Numbered from the stretch's first letter, positions 1 through 13,251 are shown. The stretch: DNA of 64,000 nucleotides from Megalonaias nervosa (GCA_016617855.1 JAECUM010001894.1:1-64000), one strand, 5' to 3'. Program-made: numbers and translations. The notes: generated by a model from the letters alone, not told the origin.

Positions 1-1610
1 TGTTTCATGCATGTTTATGGAGTGTGTGGAATAATCTAGGAACAGTTTTTTAAACTTGATTATGCACGATTGGTACATAGAACTTGGAGATCACATGGAT
101 TATACACAAATGCAGTATTGCAACCTATAGTATGGCTTGAGTGATTTTCATTTCTCCACCTGTTGTAGTGGGGAAGTTAATCCACTTTGTGCTTGCTCAG
201 CAATAAAACTCCATAGTGGAGGGGTAAATACAAATCACTGATTGGATTTGGCAGATTGTCATGTGCACTCAACCGCAGATGGGATTGGTTGACATTTATG
301 ATTGACATTTGAATAGACAATGCATGAAAACCACCATTGGAAAGGCTTAGATGTGAGAGTGATATACAGTCAGATATCATTTGAAGAATCAATTATCTTT
401 ATGTCAGTTATATATTTCAAAATAAATTAAATTATTTCAGAAGAGTCTTGTATATTCAGTAAATGTGTGTTTAGAAAAGGCTGATCGGATTCAGTTTGCA
501 GTTATTGCCAATGTCAAAAATATATGTGCATTCCCAATTCAGTCTAAACAATGTAGCCAAGAAGTTTACATCATGATCAGTGGAAAGTAGATCACAGACA
601 TTTTTGGAAATTTTAAATTTTTATTTAAAAGAAATCTGAAATAATATACAAACTGATTTGGCAAGAGGCACTCCTTTCAACTTCCGTTGAATGATTTGGC
701 AAGAGGCACTCCTTTCAACTTCCCTTGAACAGCATGAATATATCCTATTATTACATTGGAAAAGTGATCCTTAGAGATATCAACAGTTAAATTCCAAATG
801 ACAACCAATACTATATAAAACCATGTGCTTAGTACAGTAGGCAGTACAAACTGTTAACAATAGTGCATGTTTGCAACATTGAATATTCACAATGATGAGT
901 CAGCTAGATTCTGTCTCTGTTGGTAAGGGACTGACTTTACTTTTTTGGGGTGGTGGACTGGGGGTGTTCCTGGGTTGGCAATTTTATTTCACCCACTATA
1001 TTGCTTTTCTTTAACTGCGAGATAAATAACTTAATTTTAAAATGAGGCATTGAGTGAAATCTTTTTTGCAGAAATTGGAGGAAGACAGTTGTTTTCAAGC
1101 TATTCAAACAAGAATCATAACCCCTTCACCCTTAGAAAATTAAATAGTCTGTCCCTGACAGAGACCTGACTTTTGCAGATGTTCTGCAGAAATCAAAGCA
1201 GTCTCCATTGTCAACACTTGTCAAATATTGACAAGAATTGGCATCAAATGAGGCTGTCAATTTTGGCTTGGAACAAGTGTCATTTTTATTACACAAATTA
1301 GCAGTCTAACTTTAAATGTCCTATTTAACAGTCCCAATTATGATCCAGGAATTTATGCACAACAAAATAATACTGAATTGTACGAGAAATGATTTAATAC
1401 ATGCATTGTAAGAAATATAGGATACATGAGTATATGCATTCATCTCTCTCTCACGCACTCTCTCCCTTTCTCTCAAACATGCCACCATTCATTATTGCTA
1501 ATATTCTACAACATCAAACTCATAACTAAAATAACATCAATACTTAATTTAAATATTTTTAAAATATTTGGTTCTCTCTGTGGGGGCTACTCATGGGCTA
1601 GAATCTGAAT
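1..1610. other. Non-coding stretch, no gene seen
   Basis: No exon, RNA gene or transposon could be recognised. Open frames are short and show no family motif. Apart from a 38-bp direct duplication near 654, only AT-rich single-copy-looking sequence and a CT-rich patch near 1440-1480 are visible. Confidence 0.6.
654..729. repeat. 38-bp direct duplication, two copies
   Basis: Two adjacent copies, each starting with tgatttggcaagaggcactc, at 654 and 692. They differ by a few bases near their ends. This is a simple recent tandem duplication with no coding sense. Confidence 0.85.
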
Positions 1611-2475
1611 GTAAAAGACTGATTCCCAATCAGTGCTAGGCTGATCCCACCATTACTGTGTATTCTGGGCTGATCCCAGCTCAAGTAGAATTGGTGCTAG
1701 GCAGAATCCCAGCTCAATGTAAAAGACTGATTTCCAATTGGTGCTAGGCTGATACCAGCATTACAGTGTATTCTGGGCTGATTCCAGATCAAGTAGAATT
1801 GGTGCTAGGCAGAATCCCAGCTCACTGTAAAAGACTGATTCCCAATCAGTGCTAGGCTGATCCCACCATTACTGTGTATTTTGGGCTGATCCTAGCTCAA
1901 GTAGAATTGGTGCTAGGCAGAATCCTAGCTCAATGTAAAAGACTGATTTCCAATTGGTGCTAGGCTGATACCAGCATTACAGTGTATTCTGGGCTGATTC
2001 CAGATCAAGTAGAATTGGTGCTAGGCAGAATCCCAGCTCACTGTAAAAGACTGATTCCCAATCAGTGCTAGGCTGATCCCACCATTACTGTGTATTTTGG
2101 GCTGATCCTAGCTCAAGTAGAATTGGTGCTAGGCAGAATCCTAGCTCAATGTAAAAGACTGATTTCCAATTGGTGCTAGGCTGATACCAGCATTACAGTG
2201 TATTCTGGGCTGATTCCAGATCAAGTAGAATTGGTGCTAGGCTGATCCCAGCTCAAGTAAAGTCTGTGCTAGGCTGATCCCAGCATTCAAGTGTATTCTG
2301 GGCTGATCCCAGCTTAAGTAGACTACATGCTAGGCTGATTCCAGCATGCTAATGTATTCTGGGCTGATCCCATCTTAACCAAATCTATGCTAGGCTGATC
2401 CCCATATAAGAGTGTATTCTGGGTTGATCCCAGATTCGTGGAATAGAGCTAGGCTGATCCCAGCATGAAGTAAAT
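1611..2475. repeat. 108-bp tandem array with 216-bp higher-order unit
   Basis: Units starting gtaaaagactgatt begin at 1611, 1719, 1827, 1935, 2043 and 2151, exactly 108 bp apart. Odd and even units belong to two types (cccaatcagtgc versus tccaattggtgc), so the real repeat is a 216-bp dimer. The last two dimers look nearly identical. From about 2259 to 2475 the array decays into the underlying short motif, gctaggctgatcccagc alternating with attctgggctgatcccag. Each motif can pair CTGGG with CCCAG around a 5-base loop, so every unit carries small potential hairpins. Confidence 0.95.
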
Positions 2476-3389
2476 ATTCTTACATTTTTCCTGTTTATAA
2501 CTGTAAAAGAAATGTATTTCATGGGCATGACCTTTACATTGTTAGTATAGCTTATGAGTATCCGATTGGGGAAAAATGCCAAATTGAATTTGATATTAAA
2601 AATATCAAATGAGAGCCCGTCCACAATTAAATAGAATTTATTGCTGAAAGGAATAGTAATATGGAAAATTGTCATGATTCCAAGATTAATTGTTCAGTAT
2701 GACAGTTTCATTGCAATTAGAGATTTTCAGATTTATTTTCCAACAAAGGAGAAATGCCTTACACAAACAATTACAGTTTGCTTGTTTGCATTTTCTTCTT
2801 GTTGCATAAATTATATGACATTCAAGAATACCAGATCTCTGTATCCAAATGAAAATATCTCATGTTAAGACAATAAATTCAGTTTCTTTTAGTTTTCAAA
2901 TTTTAGTTTTAGAAAAGCTGTTTAGATTCATTGTTCTGTGGATCATTGTCAGTATCAAAATTTGAATTTTATCATGTTTCTCTCTTAAAAAATAATGTGA
3001 AATGTTTTGTGCAGAAACACAGTGGAAAGCAAATCATCTCCAATGCCTTGGCACCTGAAATTGTCAGTGATGGTTGGGGTGGGGTGGGGCTAGACCTCCA
3101 ATTTGACCCATGTTTGAATTCATGTGATGCTATGCCATACAATCCCAAACAACACATGATACAATCCAAATCATCAATAGGTTTTTAATTCAGCAAACAA
3201 ATCAAAAATTCCAGTCCAAAATCCTGAGTTGTTTTTATGTACCCTAATCTAGTTTGAGTACAAATAAACTCAGTTACATAGTTGTCCGTCGTTGACAATT
3301 CTGCAGACAGGTCTCTCATTCTTTCTCACTCAACCTCAGAAATTTGAGGATAAATGATATTTTCAGTTGCCTTTTAGCTGATAATGAAA
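2476..3389. other. Non-coding stretch, no gene seen
   Basis: Nothing recognisable. Frames of 60-97 codons exist on both strands but overlap each other, lack motifs and show no splice-site pattern that would suggest an exon. Confidence 0.5.
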
Positions 3390-4512
3390 TTTGGGTTTTA
3401 GTTCTACTGGTCATCTGATGTCTATCTGTCCATCTGTTAGCACAAGTTGGTTAATCCTTTTAATTGTTTACTAATCCTCTCAGACTACTTCTTGAATTGC
3501 CATCAAACTTTACAATCATCCCAATATTTGGTGCAGCTGGGACAACCAGTATGGTCATCATGGTGGCCATTTTGAAAATGTTGCCAATGGCTACTGCTCC
3601 TAAATGGATGGTCCTATCAACACTAAAAGACTTCTTATGATGTTGAGCTAGTCCTAAATGAAAATGGTACCAGTCTGATATATAGTATGGCTGTCGTCCA
3701 TGCATCCATCATCTGTCTACCGTCCTTCTGTCAGTTAATACAAGTTTGTCAGAGCTACTTACAGGATTGCCTTGAAACTTTATGGAAATATTCATCTCAT
3801 GGTCTAGTTGGTCATAATGAAAATGGTGCTACTTGGGCATCAGATGTGGCTACCACAACAGCCATTTTGAAAACCACTATTGCTACTCCACCTGAATGGA
3901 TACCCATATCAACATAGGGTTTTCACTAAAAGGCTTGTTTTGATGTCTACATGTAGTTCTTTGTAATCTGCTGATCTGATGTCCAATACTTCTGCAATGG
4001 CAGCCATTTTTAAAATTGTGTCATTCATACTATATCTTAATGGATGATTATATCGGCATGGGATTTTTACTAAAATAAAAATGGTGCTGATTTGATGTCC
4101 AATATAGCTGCCAGTTTAGCCATCGTGAAAATATTGTTATGACTTCTCTGTCTAAATGAATGGTCATATCAACAGTTTTTCACTAAAATCTTATGGTGTC
4201 TCGTTGGGACTAAATGAAAATGGTGCCGATCTGACATCCAGTATGGCCACAAGAGCAGCCATCTTGAAAGTCTTGTCAATATGGATAGTCATATCAGCCT
4301 GGGGTTTTCACTAAAAGGATCTTTATGATGTCTAGTTGGTGTAGAATAAAAATGTTGCTCATTTTGAAATTCTTTTCATGGCTATTCCTCCTGAATGGAT
4401 GATCATTTGAGTTTGGGGTTTTAGCTAAAAGACTTCTCATGATGTCTCGTTGTTCATAAATGAAAATGATGCTGATCTCACATCCAATATAGCTACAACA
4501 ATGGGACTTCAC
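3390..4512. repeat. Degenerate ~120-165 bp tandem repeat field (family D1)
   Basis: Several diverged copies of one module follow one another. Each has a tccaatatggcc-like segment, a gccatcttgaaaat-like segment, a ctcctgaatgga segment, a tcatatcaacatgg segment, and a ttttcactaaaagacttc segment leading to tgatgtctagttggt. The gccat-ttgaaa anchor recurs near 3565, 3859, 4000, 4119 and 4256. The same consensus returns at 26.56-27.3 kb, 41.34-42.26 kb and 42.94-43.09 kb, so it is a dispersed family. No protein function is inferred, since no frame stays open through a module. Confidence 0.75.
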
Positions 4513-5479
4513 TGATTTGTCTGCCTCAAACAGACTTGCTGTAGAAGAAAACTATGTTTTTCCAATTTTATTACACAATTTTAAAAATGAAATACAGTGA
4601 CTGCAAATGAAACTGCATAGTAAGTTCTGATGAGGGATAGAGAAGGCTTTCCCTGTGGCAGTAACAGTTAATTAATTACTCATGGACATCTGTCATATCA
4701 CGATCTTCTGAAACTGAGCAGAAATGCCTGCTATTATGCAAACATGGTTGTGAAACAAACATCTGATGTAGATATGATTGTTTTTACTGTACAATAAATA
4801 GGATCTAATTTCAGTATATCTGTTTAGTTTTAACTTCAGAGAAGTGGAATTTTTTTATATTCATGTTGTTTTTACTTGTTTTGTTTTTGTCATATAACTT
4901 GCTGTATATTTGATTTGTATTATGCACAGGCTGAACACATCTATTAATAATGCCTTCTATAGCACCCAAACATGCCAAGTCATGTGATACCAAGAGTATA
5001 GAATCTATAATTGAACTGATTGATTTTAATATGTGGCTTCACATTTTTAATGGCTTTAAACTGGTTTTGACTTCAAAGGTTTTATAAATCTCAATAATTT
5101 CCTGTTGATTGTGAACCTTTCTCATTCTTGAGATGTTGCAGTAGTTGTCAAAGTGTGTGCTTTGATTATTGTAGCAATGCTGGTTCATTCTACTTAGTTT
5201 GTTAAATTTTGGAAGCTTTTAGTTTTGTTAATTATAACCAAGTTCAATTATAGAATCAAAACTTGAAATAGAAGGAAAGCACACTAATAGGTTAATAACC
5301 CAATTAATTATGTAGATTTTTTTATATACAAAATGAATTGCTGTGGAGGAATTTATTTGGTTAATTGTTCTGAATATAGACTGGTATGAATTTCTAAAAT
5401 TTATAAATAGATGAAGGGTGAAATGAAGTAAATTTTGATGATGCTTATTTTTTAATGATAAGTATCATTTTCCAAGTTA
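4513..5479. other. Non-coding stretch, no gene seen
   Basis: AT-rich sequence with no transposon, tandem repeat or exon recognised. Confidence 0.5.
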
Positions 5480-5857
5480 CTGCTTTGGTGGCCTAAGTGG
5501 TTGAAGCATCTGTCTCGGATGTGGGAGGTCATGGGTTCGAACCTTGGCAGAGTCATACAAACATGGTGCTAGCAGCAGCCTCGCTTGACACTTAGAATTA
5601 AGATGTTGTTATTAAGACTGGTCAGCCAGCTGTCAGGATCATGTGACTGAGTGAGACATGATGCTACATGTCTGTGGCATGATGCCACAATGCTAGACAT
5701 CACTATAAACTGCCACACTGCAGACATTGTAGCGATATGACTGAAAAATTGTTATAGCTATGTTAAAAATCCAAAACACACACACACACACACACACATA
5801 CACACACACACACCAAGTTAGTGAAGGCTGCAATGGGTTAAGTTCATTGAAAACTAC

Positions 5858-5895
<38 letters not shown>
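5480..5895 (+). mobile_element. SINE-A copy 1 with expanded CA tail
   Basis: A tRNA-like head carries an A-box-like ggtggcctaagtgg at 5487-5500 and a B-box gggttcgaacc at 5532-5542. These are the internal RNA polymerase III promoter elements usual in tRNA-derived SINEs. A family body follows, with gctagacatcactataaact and the conserved 3' block gttaaaaatccaa. The tail is two CA microsatellites (5775-5813 and 5858-5895) separated by about 45 bp of other sequence. The full body matches the copies at 12.8, 26.8, 43.6/46.0, 46.4 and 47.9 kb. Confidence 0.88.
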
Positions 5896-5897
<2 letters not shown>

Positions 5898-8311
5898 TTA
5901 TTTGGGAAAAAAAACATTTTATAAGGTTTGCTTTATATACTCTTAGAAACCAAATTTAAACAAAAACCACACAATTTAGTCAAATTGTGTTTTACATGTC
6001 TGTACTAAAAGTCCAAAATTCATGATTCACAACCTAATGTATTATTAGTTTCATAATGTTTGGTTTTGTAGGGCCCAGGAAAATGACTGATTCTGAACGA
6101 ATAAAAAATAAAGAAATAAAAATTGGCTGAGTCAATTAAAACTTGTACTATGTACTCATCTCTGGGTTGAATCAATGCAGATTCATACATTGAGAATAAA
6201 CCTGAGTGTATTTTCTACCTTTATCAAGCATTGAAGTTTAGCGTTTTTTATAAATAACATTTACCTAATTTCCTTACTACTTCTCAGTCTAGATAGAGCA
6301 TGTCATTAAGGAAACGACTTGGTTTTCATTTACACAATTACCCGATGTAAATATTAACTTTTCGTTAATGTATAATGACACTAGTCAGTAATTTAAGTTT
6401 CATTTTTATGAAAATTTTCTCTTTTAATGAGCTATCATTACGTCTTTATGATCAGACTTCTGAGAAGTTAAGAAACAGATAATGTTAAATTAGTTTTGAT
6501 CTTTCATTTGGTTCAATAATATTACAGTTGCCCCAGGTAACTGGTATCTTCTAGACTGAAGTTGTATTGATAAATTTGTGATGCTGAAGAGAAGATAAAG
6601 CAGTATTGATACATTTGTCATGCTGAAAGGTAGATGCAGCTGCATAGTCTTGAACATACTGGTGATCTGCAGCAAGTGTAACAGTGCCTGAGCAGAGAAA
6701 AATTGGAAAATTTGGACATTTTCTGTCTCTTTATTTCTCCTATATCTAACTCATAATGATGTGTCATAGTTTTTTTGGAAAGTAAAATTGTGACACATAG
6801 ATTACTATTGTTTATTTGTAAATTTGTAAATTATTTGTAACTTGCTTTCAGTTATTTGCATAAAGGGGTTCTTGGAAATAGTATGGAAATTAAAGGGACT
6901 CTGTGACATAAATAGTTGGTACAACAGATGTATTGAGAAAGAACACTGAAGTTGCAATTTGATACAGAACAGTATGTTAATTTTTGCATGTGTAGATATA
7001 GTCAGTTTATCAACAGTGATGTACATTGCAGCTAGGCAATTTTTGTGATGTACACTCTGTAATGGACATGGCTAAGAGGATATGCAAGAAATTTAAAACT
7101 TCATGTTGTTTTCTAAGTGAAGCATGTTCATCTGTATGTATCCCTTGCTAGGCCACTGATTAAAATAACACAGTGGTACTATTATATAGTTTCTGTAGGT
7201 AAAGGTATGAAATTGACAGCTGCCATGGTTAGGTCAACAGTATTGGGGTTTATCTAATCTGTTTAGTGTGACTACTCACAGGGCAAATGCAATAAAATCA
7301 GCAAGGGGTGACATGAAATCCACTACAGCTTCAATAAAATCTGTGTTGGAGTTCCACTACATTGAGTGGATATCCTCCAGATGTAGTGGACATAATGATT
7401 TGTGGTTGACACTTGATTCCTTGTCCCCTGTATCCACGTCCACCATGTTGAATGAGCAATCTGTAATCTGCAATGCATATACTGTATTCTGAATTTTGCT
7501 GTGCTTGGAAAAAAAGCAGGAAAGGCACAATTACATTTATTGGACATTGTGTTATGTTGATTTGAGTATTGCTTCTGGATGGAGAGATAATTGCCACCAA
7601 CATTGAGTATTGCTCTTGGCTGGAGAGAACTGCCACCAACGTTAAAACAAAACAAACATTATATCAAGGTGAGAGATCTAGCAAGAAGCCACTGTATGCA
7701 ATTTTTTCTGATGGAAAATGCTATTGGCTGTATAATGAGGATTCATACTTGCATAGGTTGACTTTCTGGTAAGATCCAATGTCTAACCCATGACCCAAGC
7801 CCATGAAAACTATAGCCCTCCTTCTTTTTCAGTCACTGCTATTATTATTGTGACTTGAATTACTCTTGGAAGAAAATTGCCTTTGCTTCGAGTTGTATGT
7901 CATGAATTGATCATTTTCATTATGTGTATGATTTTTATAGTGTAGAATTGCATTAAGTATTATTAATGTCTTGAATTCATTCACCCTGACATGGTGTCCA
8001 GTTGTTTTAATGCAGTAATGAATCTCCAGAATTCGTATTCCATTTAATCGGATTTCTATGTTTATTCTCCAGAAGGAGACTGCACACCAGTCCTTACATT
8101 CAGTTATGTGCATTTAGTGATGAATTGCCGTTTGTTCTTAAAAAAAGTCCATTTAGGATAGTATTCGTTATTATCAGGACTTTATTACTGGCATCTTAGG
8201 GAACTGGTTTTTTGGTATATTTTAATCTCCAGAACTTCTCAGAAGTATTGCTGACACCATTATCATTAAAATACCACTATTTTGGTTGTTTTAATTGTTT
8301 TAATCCAGTAT
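5896..8311. other. Non-coding stretch with two small duplications
   Basis: No gene recognised. A ~40-bp duplication lies at 6563-6642 (gtattgata repeated) and a ~41-bp duplication at 7564-7645 (gagtattgc and gccaccaac repeated). Overlapping frames of about 100-110 codons on the minus strand around 7323-7655 share the same bases in two frames and show no motif. Confidence 0.5.
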
Positions 8312-8462
8312 TCTGTGGATATGTGAGAAAGCTTGCAGTAGCTTCTCATGGGTGAGTGGTTCTTTCCGGGGTTTTCCAGGGTTCTTCCTCTGCCATTAAT
8401 ACTGGCCGCCATGTATAGCCTATCTTGTGCTGAAAATGGCGTTAAACCCTATAACAAGAACC
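8312..8462 (+). mobile_element. SINE-B copy 1, 5'-truncated
   Basis: This copy begins at the family's atatgtgagaaagcttg block and runs through the ggttcttcctc block to the conserved 3' end ccgccatgtatagcctatc and ggcgttaaaccc. The tRNA-like head is missing, as expected for 5' truncation. The last bases are a degenerate aacaagaacc tail. Confidence 0.85.
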
Positions 8463-10733
8463 ACAATAATCCAGTAGTCATCTTAAGTTTTGCTCACTTG
8501 ATTGCCTTCATTGGATCACACTTTTGAACTTTTCAAATGTACGTTTTCTTGGTCAACAATAGCAGTATGTGATGTTTTATTTTACCTTGGTCTAAGTTAC
8601 CAAAATAAAACTGTCTTTTAAAGAAATCCATCTTTGGGTTGGAAGGTCTGAGATTTGCTGTCATCTAGGAGTAGAACTTGCTTATTACTTAAAAAATTTC
8701 AATAAATTGATTGTTATTGTATTATTATTGATATTCAAGTCATTTTTCTTTGCTGAAAAATGCTGAGATGATGTCATGTGTTTACAACACACATTTCAGT
8801 GACATTAGAAGCTTATCAGTAGAAAGATTTTAAAAAACAAAGAAAAACAAAATGAAGGAAAGAAAGACAACATTTAAAGAAAGGAAAGAAAAATTGCAGG
8901 AAATTCTGCTAGAACTCCCATTCTGTCACTGAGATTGCAAAAATCCACTTCAATTCCATTATGATATTTATTGAAAGCTGAAAAGATGTTAATACAGTGG
9001 AATTGTGGTAAAATTCAGACATGATATTATACAGTAGATAATTGGTATAATTTGTTTAATCCCACTTTTATGTTCATGAAATTTTCATTGTAATATTTCA
9101 GGAAATTTGAAACTTTCATTGCTCTTTGCAATGAACTTTCATGGAGTTATTGTGAACAATGCCTTAAAATGCTGCCTCGTTACACATGACCATGGGAAAG
9201 GCAAATCAGCTCCCATTTCTTCACCATGATATAATGAATGATATGTTAAGAGCACTGCCAAAACCAGCAAAAAGAAAACAAACCTTGAAATGTTAAAATA
9301 TATGAACAATTTCACCAGTAAAAATTGTTTTCTTCTCTGTACAAGCAATTTTCATATCAAATGTTGGTAATGTGTAATTACTGAGTAATTAAGTTTTGGA
9401 ATATGAAACTACTGTAAAAATTTGCAAATTCCATAAAATGTTTAATTTACATAAAATTCATTTTTTCTTCTCAAAACTCGACAACTTAAATTAATGTAGA
9501 GTAACATTAGTATTGAGTAATTACAATAGCTGGTAATTAATTAAAGGTATGAAGGTTCAATATTTGTCACATTTCAACATTTTCTCTGGGCCGATGATAG
9601 AACTTCATCACTTTAGAATATCTCAGGGATGATTGGGGAAATCGATACATTACCCACAAGGAGCTGTTGCATTCAAATGTATCAGAAGAATTAGAAATGT
9701 ACAAAATATGCAGCAACATTGTGTCATTTTACAGTAATAAAACTGTCCAATTTTATAGTAAACAAAATATATAACAACATTGTAAAAATCTGCTTTTTTA
9801 GCTTGCATTCACCAAAATGATCATAACTGTATATTGTTTGCTTCCCTGGTGAGATGACTACACTGTAAAAGAAGTTATTGCCACTACACTATGCCTCATC
9901 AATGTAATACAGAAATCTGAAAATTCACTCACCAAATATTTACAAGCTTACAGTTGCAGATCATTTCATTTTCTTTAAATATTCATGAGCAATTCAGATA
10001 TATATATATGGACATATGTTAGCATTCATTTCTATGCAAAAATAATACACAGGACATAACTTTTTTCTCTGCCAGTATAGTCCACTCCAAAATTACTTCC
10101 TAGTATAATTGGTCATTCAGACAGAAAAATATTTGGAAATTGTTGTTTTTCCAGGCACGGGGGATTTAATTTGGCCTGATAGCATTTGAATCCCTATCCC
10201 TCAACTATAGTAAGTTAGAGATCATACACATGGGTGACTTAAATGTGTCAGTTGGGTGCTGGGTGAGTACTGTTTTGCCAGAGAGCACATGCTCACTTTT
10301 AAGAGGCTTGCATGGAGATTTCATGTAGTTGGTCATCACAGTGATGCTGCCTCCATTGCAGGAGATCTCTGTACAGTATGGGTTACATTTAACTTTCTGT
10401 CTGCCACTGGCATCAACAATTGTAAAATACTTCCAAACAGGAAATCATCTGCCATGTGTAATTTCAGCCATTTTTAATAAGACTGGGATAGAAAGTCTCA
10501 TAATTTGTCGAGGCATTAAGCATCATTGAAACAGAAGGCAGGTTCATCGAAACATTTACAGGGCTAATATGCAATGATCTCATTTACACATGTAATCATG
10601 ACAGTATTACTGACTTGCAAGCTTGTCAACCACATGCCAAAGAACCAGTATCCCTCGGGTGTCAGACCATGTACACAATGTGATATTAATATCATGGGGT
10701 CCTCGGGTATCAAATAGTGCACACGTTGTAACC
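8463..10733. other. Non-coding stretch, no gene seen
   Basis: No exon, transposon or array recognised. The region contains an A-rich patch near 8830-8900 and several gtaatta motifs near 9370-9540. Confidence 0.5.
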
Positions 10734-10870
10734 AGGCATGGGCAACATATTTCTTCCAAGGTGCAGGCTGGATAAGTGACTTTTAAAGCCACACCCTATA
10801 ATTTACATTAATAGATAAAACTAGCTCATGGGCTAAATCTGGCCCATGGGTTGTATTTTGCTGACCTGTG
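10734..10870. mobile_element. Putative hAT-type MITE relic
   Basis: Starts caggcatgggcaac and ends ttgctgacctgtg, with an internal catgggctaaatctggccca palindromic segment. This layout recalls hAT non-autonomous elements with caggnntgggcaa termini. Flanks ttgtaacc (10726-10733) and ctgtaacc (10871-10878) match at seven of eight positions, which fits the 8-bp duplication of hAT elements. The termini are imperfect inverted repeats, so the assignment stays tentative. Confidence 0.45.
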
Positions 10871-12180
10871 CTGTAACCTAAATGAATAGTTTAGGTTTTG
10901 ACTTCAAGGGGAATTGCAATTTGTGCACAAGGTATCAGACTGTACACACACTGTCAGCTACAAATATTGTGGTTTGACTTCATTTGATTTACAGTTTGTC
11001 ACAGAGGTACTCTGATAGCAAATGCACCAATAAATATTGTGGTTTAATTTTATGCAGTTTTTGAGAAGAATGAGGGATAGGCTTGGTAACAGGTAATTTA
11101 TGATGTGATTTGGGATTTTCCTAGCCATTTGATTTACTTAGCCATTTTTAGTAAGCCATTTGGTTCGTATCATCATGATTGTTTCTGTTGGATTGAAGGA
11201 CTTGGCCCTCACAGGAATTGAATTTATGGTCTTTACAAAGGAAAAAAACAGAACTGTCAGATGTTATGACTGATTAGATGAAATGTTGTAATGCATTAAT
11301 ACATCAGCTGGAAAGCAGAGGGATTACAGGGATTTTTTTGTGTTGCAAAATTGATGAAGTCAGTATTTTTCATTATTCAAAAGCCCAACTTTAAAAAATC
11401 ATTGCATTTCCGAATTTAATGTAATTTACTTGGAATGATATATGATCAAAATTGGTTTGATTCTTATGTTGCTTAGAATGTGAAAGATAACAAGATAATG
11501 CTATCTCCTTTTTTTTAAAATGTGCCTTGTCTTGCATAGGACATACCCCATGGTCGAGATGATACATTGTACATTCATACCTCACCATAAAGCCCCTCAA
11601 AATACTGCTGCTTCTTTTTCAACACATGTCTGTCAGCAATACTATTAATATTTTAAATGTTATTTAATTGCAGCTTAATTTTATTACACTTAATTTTAGT
11701 TCTTGCCAATGAGAATGACTTTTAATATGGATTCTCTTGCTAAAATACCCCATTTTGTGTCTTTACATGCTACCATTGAATTGCTAGATCTCTTCCTGGT
11801 TCTAGGTCACAGGTCAAGGAGACTATTCCCACCTCAAATTGGAAATCTTAGGATGAAAGCAAACATGATCCAAGTCTGAGACCTTAGTCCACTTTCAACA
11901 CTTGGATTATCATCCATTTTCCTTGGACTTGATGCATTCAACACATCCCTTAGGCAGTTTGCACTTCATCATTGAAGTTATCTTGTGGCATTTCTACTGT
12001 CATTAGTTTCCTTTTTTGTATTAGTTTATTTCTCCCCAGTCATTTGAGTATAAAACCACAATTATTGCTTAGAACTTCATTGTTTGGGTAAATAGTGAAT
12101 TGTTTCATATTAAGACACACTGATGGCTATACTGAATCTTTTTATTAAAAGAGAAACAAAAAAGTATTTTTATCATGAAT
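10871..12180. other. Non-coding stretch, no gene seen
   Basis: Nothing recognisable on either strand. Single-copy-looking AT-rich DNA. Confidence 0.5.
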
Positions 12181-12420
12181 TTGTTGTTGTTATTGTAGGC
12201 TTAATGCCTTTTCTTCAGCACATGATAGGCTATACATGTTGGCCATTATAACTTGTTGAGGAAGAACCCTGAAAGAACCACCAGCTTATAGGAAGCTATT
12301 GGCAAGATTTCTCACATACCCCAGTAGCCAAACCCAAGATTTGAACCCACAAGGACAGATGTGAGAGTACTGTGATTGGTAAAGGCAAGTGTTTTAGACC
12401 ACTCTGCTAGCCAGGGCCCC
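12181..12420 (-). mobile_element. SINE-B copy 2, near full length
   Basis: Read on the minus strand it starts ggggccctggc, has an A-box-like agagtggtctaaaac, a B-box-like gggttcaaatc, the tatgtgagaaatcttgcc block, the ggttcttcctc block and the 3' end atgtatagcctatc then ggcattaagcc. The tail is an aacaacaaca run. Many substitutions suggest an old copy. Confidence 0.85.
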
Positions 12421-12785
12421 ACCATGAATATGTTTGACTTTATCAAATTTGATTTATTCAGACATATTTTTCTGTGCTTACTTCATCATCATAGTTTGGA
12501 GATCAAAATCAGGGTTTTGTTTATGATGCAGAAAGTCATTTTCAGCCTTCAGATCATCTTGGAGAAAGGAATTGTAATTATACATAAATAAATAAACTGA
12601 TGAAGTACTTAATATTGTGTAAATCCATATGCATAAAATGCATTGTTGTCTGAGAAAAATATAAAATGAATAGTCACAGTGAACATACCATTAAATATTT
12701 GACCATTATCTTAGATGAAAAAGTTGAGAGGCTTTTTGTCACTAGGTTCCAGTTTTATATGCTCATCATAAGGCACAGGAAATAA
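12421..12785. other. Non-coding stretch, no gene seen
   Basis: Nothing recognised between the two SINEs. Confidence 0.5.
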
Positions 12786-13091
12786 TACTGTGATACAGTC
12801 TTCTCGGATGTGGGAAGTTGCAGGTTTGAACCCTGGCCGAGTCATACCTAAGACTTATAAAAATGGTACTAACAGCTGCCTCGCTTGGCACTCAGCATTA
12901 GGAGGTTAGTGTTAAGACTGGTCAGCCTGGTATCAGGATAATGTGACTGGGTGGGGCATGATGCTACATGTCTGCAGCATGATGCCCCAGTGCTAGACAT
13001 CACTATAAACTGCCACACTGCAGATATTGTAGTGATATGACTGAAAATATTTTAAAACTATGTTAAAAATCCAAATCACACTCACACATAC
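12786..13091 (+). mobile_element. SINE-A copy 2, head partly lost
   Basis: Begins inside the tRNA-like head (tctcggatgtggg), keeps a weak B-box (aggtttgaaccc), then the whole family body including ggcatgatgctacatgtctg and tagacatcactataaactgc, and ends gttaaaaatccaaatcac with a short imperfect CA tail. Confidence 0.88.
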
Positions 13092-13251
13092 TCAGTCCAC
13101 AGGACACATGTGGCCCATAGAGTTATTTCATATGGCTTAAAATGACACCTGGAATTTGTAAAATAATAATGCAAATAAAAAGGTTTCGGTGATGTGGCCT
13201 TCGGGCAAATGTGGCCTTTGTGGTGGTCTGTGTTTGAGACCCCTGTCCTAT
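13092..13251. mobile_element. hAT-like relic
   Basis: The right end, gtgtttgagacccctg, is the reverse complement of caggggtctcaaac, a terminus common in hAT non-autonomous elements. Both halves carry catgtggccc or aaatgtggcc segments in inverted arrangement. The left end is worn (cagtccacaggacac) and no clear target duplication could be read. Confidence 0.4.

Noticed and set aside
5487..5545. tRNA genes at SINE heads (also 46.39, 59.65, 12.4 and 27.1 kb)
   Set aside because: A and B boxes are present, but each head continues into a SINE body and tail shared by other copies, and the stems do not fold as complete tRNAs.
7323..7655. Two overlapping minus-strand frames of 102-110 codons
   Set aside because: The same bases are open in two frames, part of the sequence is a ~41-bp duplication, and no motif is present.
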